From: Streptomyces justiciae
GTDB lineage: Bacteria; Actinomycetota; Actinomycetes; Streptomycetales; Streptomycetaceae
Length of the DNA stretch: 64,000 nt
Assembly (NCBI RefSeq): GCF_015163075.1
Contig: NZ_JADDXU010000016.1
Coordinates: forward strand, 1-64,000
Direction of reading: 5' to 3'
The notes beneath the pieces are model-generated. The model saw only the letters and a list, made by a program, of their open reading frames with translations, was not told the origin of the DNA and made no database searches. The translations under genes and the position numbers were made by a program. Every line of letters begins with the position of its first letter. Position 1 is the stretch's first letter. Below, piece after piece: positions 57,931 to 64,000 of this stretch.

Positions 57931-58030
57931 CCGTCAGGGTGCGCTCAGCCGTACACCGGCAGGCCGTCAGGGTGCGCTCAGCCGTACACCGGCAGGCCGT
58001 CAGGGGTGCGGCTCAGCCGTACACCGGCAG
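57931..58030 (-). repeat. Three tandem ~33-bp copies of the YwiC-like gene's 3' end
   Basis: On the plus strand the units run 57931-57963, 57964-57996 and 57997-58030 and begin CCGTCAGG; two are identical and the third has two inserted bases. On the minus strand each contains CTG-CCG-GTG-TAC-GGC-TGA, the last residues LPVYG and stop of the YwiC-like protein. The true stop is in the third unit (58013-58015); the other copies lie downstream of it. This is duplication of a coding 3' end beyond the gene. Confidence 0.9.
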
Positions 58031-58762
58031 CAGCACCGCGAGCAGCGCCAGCGACAGCACGACCTCCACGGCCCCCACCACCGCGATCCGCACCCGGCCG
58101 AGCCCCGGCATCACCACGGCCCGCACCAGGCACACGCCGAAGAACACCGCGAGCCACGGCGAGAGCAGCCCCGCCACCACGACCGCCGCGCCGTGGTACA
58201 GCCCAGAGGCCCACCGGTACGCCTCGCTCCCGCGCTCCCGGATCATCGTCTTCACGTACGGCACGGTCCCCGCGAAGTAGAGCAGACAGGCCAGCGCCGG
58301 ACGCCACGCCTCCGCCCACGTACCGCCCCCGAGCAGCGCGGCGACCGGCAGCATCCCGCAGGCCGGGACGACCGCGGCGAGCCCATTGACCAGGGAGCGT
58401 TCCTGATTGCGCCAGGCGTACCAGGAGTTGATGGCGAAGAACGGCAGCGCGGCCAGGCCCACGAGCAGCAGCCACGGCGCGTGGACGACGAGCGCGAGAC
58501 CGGGCGGCAGGAGCGCCGCCGTGAACACCGCGGCGGGGACGGTGTGGCGGGCCGCCGCCTTCGGATTGCGGGAGTTGCGGCGCAGCCGCAGCCACTGCTG
58601 CACGTGGTGGGCGGCCAGGTACGCGACGAGCCACGCGAAGAGCAGTGCGGCATGCCAGGGCGTCGGGTCGGCGAGCAGCATCCCCGCCAGGAACGGCACG
58701 AGCAGCATCGCCCACGCCCCGTGCTGGCCGGGGAGCCAGCGTCGTATCGCCCGTGCAGCCAT
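58013..58762 (-). CDS. YwiC-like family membrane protein
   Basis: 249-residue integral membrane protein with about seven hydrophobic segments, carrying the family start WLPGQHGAWAMLLVPFLAGMLL and AHHVQQWLRLRRNSRNPKAA. In Bacillus the homologue ywiC lies beside the nitrate reductase genes, and here it is divergent from narG, which supports a link with nitrate respiration. Function is not established. GGAGGG lies 6 bases before ATG 58762. Its end is triplicated in the downstream repeat block. Confidence 0.88.
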   Translation of the reverse strand: MAARAIRRWLPGQHGAWAMLLVPFLAGMLLADPTPWHAALLFAWLVAYLAAHHVQQWLRLRRNSRNPKAAARHTVPAAVFTAALLPPGLALVVHAPWLLLVGLAALPFFAINSWYAWRNQERSLVNGLAAVVPACGMLPVAALLGGGTWAEAWRPALACLLYFAGTVPYVKTMIRERGSEAYRWASGLYHGAAVVVAGLLSPWLAVFFGVCLVRAVVMPGLGRVRIAVVGAVEVVLSLALLAVLLPVYG

Positions 58763-58821
58763 GCCGTCCCTCCGATCGCGCGTCCCAGCCTGCCACCGGG
58801 GCGATGGCCCTCGGGCCGCTA

Positions 58822-58893
58822 TTGGTCCCTCCCTTCGGGACCAACGGCCCTCGGCCGCAATTCCGGTCGTTGGTCCCTGCCGGGCGGGACCAT
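58822..58893. promoter_or_regulatory. Two TTGGTCCC...GGGACCA dyads upstream of narG
   Basis: The first dyad has arms TTGGTCCC (58822-58829) and GGGACCAA (58837-58844); the second, 48 bases on, has TTGGTCCC (58870-58877) and GGGACCAT (58886-58893). Together they give four GGGACCA half-sites in the YwiC-narG divergent region. They resemble the GGGAC/GTCCC dyads bound by DosR/DevR-type hypoxia regulators, so oxygen-responsive control is inferred. Confidence 0.55.
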
Positions 58894-59005
58894 TGGCGAC
58901 TGCTTCGGCCGGTCGGGCGCTCCTAGGGTCGATGACGCGTTCGTTCCGCCGCGTAGGGCGTCGGTCGAAACCCCGAAGTCGTGCTGACGCGTTCGAGGAG
59001 TCCCG

Positions 59006-62000
59006 TTGCAGAAGAAGCCGGGCGGTGACCCCGCCGACCTCCTGATCAGGGCCGGGCGGTTCTTCAGCCGCGACACGGTCTCCGACGACCTGCGGTCGGT
59101 GACCCGCACGGGTGGCCGCGAGGCGGAGGCGTTCTACCGGGACCGCTGGAGCCACGACAAGGTGGTGCACTCCACGCACGGCGTGAACTGCACCGGCTCG
59201 TGCCGCTGGAAGGTGTTCGTCAAGGACGGCATCATCACCTGGGAGACCCAGGCCACCGACTATCCGAGCGTCGGCCCGGACCGTCCCGAGTACGAGCCGC
59301 GGGGCTGCCCACGCGGGGCGTCCTTCTCCTGGTACACGTACTCGCCGACCCGCGTTCGCCACCCGCACGTCCGCGGCGCCCTGTTGGAGCTGTACCGCGA
59401 GGCCAAGGCTCGCCTCGGCGACCCGGTCCTCGCTTGGGCCGACATTCAGAACGACCCCGAGCGCCGCCGCCGTTACCAGCAGGCCCGCGGCAAGGGCGGC
59501 CTGGTGCGGGCGAGTTGGGAGGAGGCCGTCGAGATCATAGCCGCCGCCCATGTGCACACCATCGACCGGTACGGCCCCGACCGCATCGCCGGCTTCTCCC
59601 CGATCCCGGCGATGTCGATGGCCTCCCACGCGGCGGGCGCCCGCTTCCACTCCCTCATCGGCGCCCCGATGCTGTCGTTCTACGACTGGTACGCCGACCT
59701 GCCGGTGGCCTCCCCGCAGGTCTTCGGCGACCAGACGGACGTCCCCGAGTCCGGCGACTGGTGGGACGCCGCCTATCTGATGATGTGGGGCTCCAACGTC
59801 CCCGTCACCCGCACTCCCGACGCCCACTGGATGACCGAGGCCCGCTATCGCGGCCAGAAGGTCGTCGCCGTCTCCCCGGACTACGCGGACAACACCAAGT
59901 TCGCCGACGAGTGGATGCACCCGCACCCCGGCACGGACGGCGCGCTGGCCCTGGCGATGGGGCACGTGATCCTCAAGGAGTTCTTCGTCGACCGTGAGAC
60001 GCCGTTCTTCGCCGACTACGTACGGAAGTTCACCGACCTGCCCTTCCTGGTGACCCTGAAGGAGTCGGACTCGGGACTCGTCCCGCACAAGTTCCTCAAC
60101 GCCGCCGACCTCGGCCGGGACGTCGAGAACGCCGAGTGGAAGCCCGTCCTGCTCGACGACACGACCGGTGAACCGACCGTCCCCAACGGCACGTTGGGCC
60201 ACCGCTGGGGCAGTGAGCCCGACTGGAACCTCGACCTCGGCGACACCGTTCCCCGCCTCAGCCTCCACGAACGCGACGGTGAGACCGCCGAGATCGTGCT
60301 GCCCCGCTTCGAGGAGGGCGCCGAGGGGACCGTGACGCGTGGCGTGCCCGTGCGCCGGGTCGGCGGACGGCTCGTGACGACCGTGTACGACCTGATGCTC
60401 GCCCAGTACGCGGTCGGCCGCCCCGGACTCCCCGGCCACTGGCCCTCGTCGTACGAGGACGCCACGACTCCCGGCACCCCGGGCTGGCAGGAGACGCTGA
60501 CGTCGGTCCCCGCCGCCCAAGCCGTACGCGTGGCAAGGGAGTTCGCCGACACCGCACAGCGCTCCGAGGGCCGCTGCATGATCCTCATGGGAGCCGGCAC
60601 CAACCACTGGTTCCACTCCGAGACCATCTACCGCGCCTTCCTCGCCCTGCTCACCCTCACCGGCTGCCAGGGCCGCAACGGCGGCGGCTGGGGGCACTAC
60701 GTCGGCCAGGAGAAGTGCCGCCCGGTCACCGGCTGGGCGACCCTCGCCGCCGCCTCCGACTGGTCACGGCCGCCGCGCCAGATGATCGGCGCGGGCTGGT
60801 TCTATCTGCACACCGACCAGTGGCGGTACGACACCCTGCCCACCGAGTCCCTCGCCTCGCCCCTCGGCGACGGCCGGTTCACCGGGATGACCGGCGCCGA
60901 CTGCCTCGCCGCGTCGGCCCGCATGGGCTGGATGCCCTCGTACCCGACCTTCGACCGCAACCCGCTCGAACTCGGCGACCGCGAGGACCCCGTGGCGAGC
61001 GCGGTCGCGGAACTCAAGGCCGGGACACTGGAGTTGGCGGCGGAGGACCCGGACGCCCCGGGGAACTGGCCGAGGGTGATGACCGTCTGGCGGGCCAACC
61101 TCTTCGGCTCCAGCTCCAAGGGCAACGAGTACTTTCTCAAGCACCTCCTCGGCACCCACTCCAACCTGCCCGACGACGGCCCGCGGTGCGCCCCGCGGGA
61201 CGTGCTGTGGCGGGAGGAGGACGCCGAGGGCAAGCTCGACCTGCTGCTGTCGCTGGACTTCCGGATGACGTCCACGACCCTGCTGAGCGACGTCGTGCTG
61301 CCGGCCGCGACCTGGTACGAGAAGCACGACCTGTCGTCCACCGACATGCACCCTTTCCTGCACGCCTTCACCCCGGCCATCGACCCGCCCTGGCAGGCCC
61401 GCACCGACTACGACGCCTTCCTCGCGATCGCCCGCCGCTTCAGCGAGCTGGCCGGTGAACACCTGGGCGTTCGCAAGGACCTGGTCGCCACCGCCCTCCA
61501 GCACGACACCGCGGGCGGCGAGATGGCCCAGCCCGGCGGCGTGGCCCTCGACTGGGGCAAGGGTGAGTGCGAGCCGATACCCGGGCGCACGATGTACAAC
61601 CTCACGGTCGTCGAGCGCGACTACGGGGCCGTCGGCGAGAAGTTCGCCGCGCTCGGCCCGCTCGTCGACACCCTCGGCGTCACCACCAAGGCGGTCACCT
61701 TCGACGTCGGCGAGGAAGTCGCCCACCTGCGCGAGAAGAACGGCACCGTGCACGGCGGTGTCGCCGACGGCCGCCCCCGCCTCGACACCGCCCGCCGCGC
61801 CTGCGACACCATCCTCGCCCTCTCCGGCACCTCCAACGGGCGGCTCGCTACCCAGGGTTTCCACACCCTGGAGCGCAGGACCGGGCAGCAGATGGCCCAC
61901 CTGGCCGCCGAGCACGAGGGCAAGCGGATCACGTACGCCGACACCCAGGCGGCCCCGGTCCCGGTCATCACCTCACCGGAGTGGTCGGGCAGCGAGTCCG

Positions 62001-62659
62001 GCGGGCGGCGCTACACCGCCTTCACCGTCAACACCGAACACCTCAAGCCCTGGCACACCCTGACAGGACGTCAGCACTTCTTCCTCGACCACGACTGGCT
62101 CCACGAGGTCGGCGAGGCCCTCCCCGTCTACAAGCCGCCGCTCAACATGCACCGGCTGTACGGAGAACCCGAGTTGGGCCCCCGCGCCGGCGAGGAGGGC
62201 CGCGAGGTCGCCGTCCGCTTCCTCACCCCGCACAACAAGTGGGCCATCCACTCCCAGTACCAGGACAACCTTCACATGATGACCCTCGGCCGCGGCGGCC
62301 AGACCGTGTGGATGTCCCCGCAGGACGCCGACGCGATCGGCGTCAAGGACAACGAGTGGATCGAGGCCGTCAACCGCAACGGCGTCATCACCGCCCGCGC
62401 GATCGTCTCCCACAAGATGCCGCCCGGCACGGTCTACATGAACCACGCCCAGGAACGCACCGTAGGCGTCCCGAAGACCCAGAAGACCGGCAAGCGGGGC
62501 GGCATCCACAACTCGCTGACCCGGATCATGCTCAAGCCCACCCATCTCGTCGGCGGCTACGCCCAGTTGACGTGGGCCTTCAATTACCTGGGCCCCACCG
62601 GCAACCAGCGCGACGAGGTGACGGTCATCCGCCGCCGCGAGCAGGACGTGGAGTACTGA
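59006..62659 (+). CDS. narG: Respiratory nitrate reductase alpha subunit
   Basis: 1217-residue molybdopterin enzyme that reduces nitrate to nitrite at the membrane in the NarGHI complex. The FS0 cluster ligands are His58, Cys62, Cys66 (HGVNCTGSC) and Cys101 (RGCPRGASFSW), and the Mo-ligand region is FYDWYADLPVASPQVFGDQTD. GQEKCRPVTGW, WRANLFGSSSKGNEYFLKHLLG and MNHAQERTVGVP are conserved NarG segments. No twin-arginine signal is needed for the cytoplasm-facing type. Start TTG 59006 has GAGGAG 5 bases upstream. Stop is one base before narH ATG, so the two are translationally coupled. Confidence 0.97.
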   Translation: MQKKPGGDPADLLIRAGRFFSRDTVSDDLRSVTRTGGREAEAFYRDRWSHDKVVHSTHGVNCTGSCRWKVFVKDGIITWETQATDYPSVGPDRPEYEPRGCPRGASFSWYTYSPTRVRHPHVRGALLELYREAKARLGDPVLAWADIQNDPERRRRYQQARGKGGLVRASWEEAVEIIAAAHVHTIDRYGPDRIAGFSPIPAMSMASHAAGARFHSLIGAPMLSFYDWYADLPVASPQVFGDQTDVPESGDWWDAAYLMMWGSNVPVTRTPDAHWMTEARYRGQKVVAVSPDYADNTKFADEWMHPHPGTDGALALAMGHVILKEFFVDRETPFFADYVRKFTDLPFLVTLKESDSGLVPHKFLNAADLGRDVENAEWKPVLLDDTTGEPTVPNGTLGHRWGSEPDWNLDLGDTVPRLSLHERDGETAEIVLPRFEEGAEGTVTRGVPVRRVGGRLVTTVYDLMLAQYAVGRPGLPGHWPSSYEDATTPGTPGWQETLTSVPAAQAVRVAREFADTAQRSEGRCMILMGAGTNHWFHSETIYRAFLALLTLTGCQGRNGGGWGHYVGQEKCRPVTGWATLAAASDWSRPPRQMIGAGWFYLHTDQWRYDTLPTESLASPLGDGRFTGMTGADCLAASARMGWMPSYPTFDRNPLELGDREDPVASAVAELKAGTLELAAEDPDAPGNWPRVMTVWRANLFGSSSKGNEYFLKHLLGTHSNLPDDGPRCAPRDVLWREEDAEGKLDLLLSLDFRMTSTTLLSDVVLPAATWYEKHDLSSTDMHPFLHAFTPAIDPPWQARTDYDAFLAIARRFSELAGEHLGVRKDLVATALQHDTAGGEMAQPGGVALDWGKGECEPIPGRTMYNLTVVERDYGAVGEKFAALGPLVDTLGVTTKAVTFDVGEEVAHLREKNGTVHGGVADGRPRLDTARRACDTILALSGTSNGRLATQGFHTLERRTGQQMAHLAAEHEGKRITYADTQAAPVPVITSPEWSGSESGGRRYTAFTVNTEHLKPWHTLTGRQHFFLDHDWLHEVGEALPVYKPPLNMHRLYGEPELGPRAGEEGREVAVRFLTPHNKWAIHSQYQDNLHMMTLGRGGQTVWMSPQDADAIGVKDNEWIEAVNRNGVITARAIVSHKMPPGTVYMNHAQERTVGVPKTQKTGKRGGIHNSLTRIMLKPTHLVGGYAQLTWAFNYLGPTGNQRDEVTVIRRREQDVEY

Positions 62660-62660
62660 C

Positions 62661-64000
62661 ATGCGAGTGATGGCCCAGATGGCGATGGTCATGAACCTCG
62701 ACAAGTGCATCGGCTGCCACACCTGTTCCGTCACCTGCAAGCAGGTGTGGACCAACCGCCAGGGCACCGAGTACGTCTGGTTCAACAACGTCGAGACCCT
62801 CCCCGGCCAGGGCTACCCCCGCCGCTGGGAGGACCAGGAACGCTGGAAGGGCGGCTGGGAACGCACCCGTTCGGGACGACTGCGGCTGAAGGCGGGCGGT
62901 CGGGCGAAGCGGCTGAGCACCATCTTCGCCAACCCCGACCTGCCCGCCCTCGACGACTACTACGAGCCCTGGACGTACGACTACAAGAGCCTCACCGAAG
63001 CTCCCGCGGGCGACGACCTGCCGGTGGCTCGCCCGTACTCGCAGACCAGCGGCGAACCCATGGACACGGTGACCTGGGGCCCGAACTGGGACGACAACTT
63101 GGGCGGTGCTCCGGAGAACGCCCCGAAGGACCCGCTCGTCCAGAAGGTCGGTGAACGCATCCGCTTCGAGTTCGAGCAGAGCTTCATGTTCTACCTCCCG
63201 CGCGTCTGCGAGCACTGCCTCAACCCGGCCTGCGTCTCCGCCTGTCCGTCCGGCGCGATGTACAAGCGCGCCGAGGACGGCATCGTCCTGGTCGACCAGG
63301 ACCGGTGCCGCGGCTGGCGGATGTGCGTGAGCTCCTGCCCGTACAAGAAGGTCTACTTCAACCACGCCACCGGCAAGGCCGAGAAGTGCACCTTCTGCTT
63401 CCCGCGCCTCGAACTCGGCATGCCGACCGTGTGCGCCGAGACCTGCGTCGGCCGGATGCGCTACCTCGGCGTCATGTTGTACGACGCAGACCGCGTCGCC
63501 GAGGCTGCCGCGGTCGAGGACGAACACGACCTGTATCCGGCCCAGTTGGAGGCCTTCCTCGACCCGCGCGACCCGGCCGTGGCCGCCGCCGCACGGGCGA
63601 GCGGCATCACCGAGGAGTGGCTGGACGCGGCCCGCCGCTCCCCGGTCTTCGACCTGATCCGCACCTACCAGGTGGCCCTGCCCCTGCACCCGGAGTACCG
63701 CACCCTGCCCATGGTCTGGTACGTCCCGCCGCTCTCCCCGGTCGTCGACGCGGTCGCCGCGACCGGTCACGACGGCGAGGACGCCGGCAAGCTCTTCGGC
63801 GCCATCGACACCCTGCGCATCCCCGTCGAGTACCTCGCCGAACTCCTCACCGCCGGCGACACCTACGCCGTCGAGGCGGTCCTGCGCCGGATGGCCGCCA
63901 TGCGTGTCCACATGCGCGCCCGCAACCTCGGCGAGGCACCCGACCCGGGCATCGCCGCCGCCGTACGGCTCACCGGTGACGAGCTGGAGGAGATGTTCCG
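62661..64000 (+). CDS. narH: Respiratory nitrate reductase beta subunit, cut by the right edge
   Basis: 446 residues are visible of about 510-520 expected. It carries four iron-sulfur clusters that pass electrons from NarI to NarG. Cluster-binding motifs seen are CIGCHTCSVTCKQ near residues 16-28, CEHCLNPACVSACP, CRGWRMCVSSCPYKK (with the Trp replacing a Cys in the [3Fe-4S] cluster) and CTFCFPR. ATG 62661 is set by the conserved MAQMAMVMNLDKCIGC start two codons in. narJ and narI should follow outside the window. Confidence 0.95.
   Translation, partial: MRVMAQMAMVMNLDKCIGCHTCSVTCKQVWTNRQGTEYVWFNNVETLPGQGYPRRWEDQERWKGGWERTRSGRLRLKAGGRAKRLSTIFANPDLPALDDYYEPWTYDYKSLTEAPAGDDLPVARPYSQTSGEPMDTVTWGPNWDDNLGGAPENAPKDPLVQKVGERIRFEFEQSFMFYLPRVCEHCLNPACVSACPSGAMYKRAEDGIVLVDQDRCRGWRMCVSSCPYKKVYFNHATGKAEKCTFCFPRLELGMPTVCAETCVGRMRYLGVMLYDADRVAEAAAVEDEHDLYPAQLEAFLDPRDPAVAAAARASGITEEWLDAARRSPVFDLIRTYQVALPLHPEYRTLPMVWYVPPLSPVVDAVAATGHDGEDAGKLFGAIDTLRIPVEYLAELLTAGDTYAVEAVLRRMAAMRVHMRARNLGEAPDPGIAAAVRLTGDELEEMF

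Noticed and set aside
57865..58389. Plus-strand open frame of 174 codons through the repeat block
   Set aside because: It is antisense to the YwiC-like gene, Arg/Pro-rich like other high-GC shadows, and starts in the repeats without a convincing ribosome binding site.
59006..59010. A later ATG as start of narG
   Set aside because: No ATG lies near the N-terminus before conserved segments, and the TTG has a good GAGGAG site at the right distance.

Overview
The window is high-GC actinobacterial DNA. Strong third-position G/C, frequent GTG starts, GTGA/ATGA 4-base gene overlaps, DUF6278, PcaD/PcaC-fusion and SNF2/SWIM gene types all point to Streptomyces or a close relative. The first ~92 bases are almost pure C and interrupt a short-chain dehydrogenase in mid-gene, so the left edge looks like a contig end with an artefactual homopolymer. 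No tRNA, rRNA, CRISPR array, insertion sequence, phage or large biosynthetic cluster is visible; two-component and nutrient-use genes dominate.

Layout. 1-9.6 kb: partial SDR, AIM24-like protein, RibD-type reductase, EamA transporter, a secreted RNase Sa-type ribonuclease, a two-component pair followed by a P450, an inositol-dehydrogenase-like oxidoreductase divergent from its GntR/UTRA regulator. 9.7-18 kb: ROK sugar kinase coupled to a membrane-anchored protein, SNF2 helicase coupled to a SWIM zinc-finger protein carrying a 7 x 33 bp repeat, and a polytopic membrane protein. 18-22.3 kb: a four-gene minus-strand operon (NTF2-like, alpha/beta hydrolase, NmrA-like, MBL lipoprotein) divergent from a LysR regulator. 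22.4-28.5 kb: PcaD-PcaC fusion, MBL protein, exonuclease III, SGNH hydrolase, DUF6278 protein and an ABC ATPase of the glutamate type with no partner genes. 28.6-36.8 kb: secreted CocE/X-prolyl peptidase with three GlnR-like boxes, a membrane protein of unknown function, a secreted gamma-glutamyltransferase, a Clp ATPase, a GNAT remnant, methionine aminopeptidase and a divergent XRE regulator. 39-48 kb: a reductive pyrimidine/hydantoin catabolic locus (two beta-ureidopropionase paralogues, class III aminotransferase, PucR regulator, dihydropyrimidinase, TIGR03842-type luciferase-like oxidoreductase, NCS1 permease). 48-57.8 kb: small exported proteins, an AhpD-like protein, a second two-component pair, a second gamma-glutamyltransferase-like protein, an IMPase-family phosphatase, a phytoene-dehydrogenase-like flavoprotein and a macro-domain protein. 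58-64 kb: a YwiC-like membrane protein divergent from narG-narH, the latter cut by the right edge.

How the parts fit. The pyrimidine locus imports a ring compound (NCS1), opens it (dihydropyrimidinase), removes the carbamoyl group (two nitrilase-fold enzymes) and transaminates the beta-amino acid, under a PucR regulator. No recognisable dihydropyrimidine dehydrogenase is present, which leaves the LLM flavoenzyme as candidate for the missing redox step. The gamma-glutamyltransferases, secreted prolyl peptidase with GlnR-like boxes and amino-acid ABC ATPase share a nitrogen-scavenging theme. narGH lies behind two GGGACC dyads, suggesting hypoxia control.

Most unusual structure: between a histidine kinase and its response regulator (51199-51402) a 47-bp unit is tandemly repeated. 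Each repeat carries its own ribosome binding site and a GTGA stop/start junction, so the kinase and regulator are joined by four successive, overlapping 16-codon mini-ORFs. Other tandem duplications occur in the SWIM gene, at the 3' end of the YwiC-like gene and in front of an exported-protein gene.
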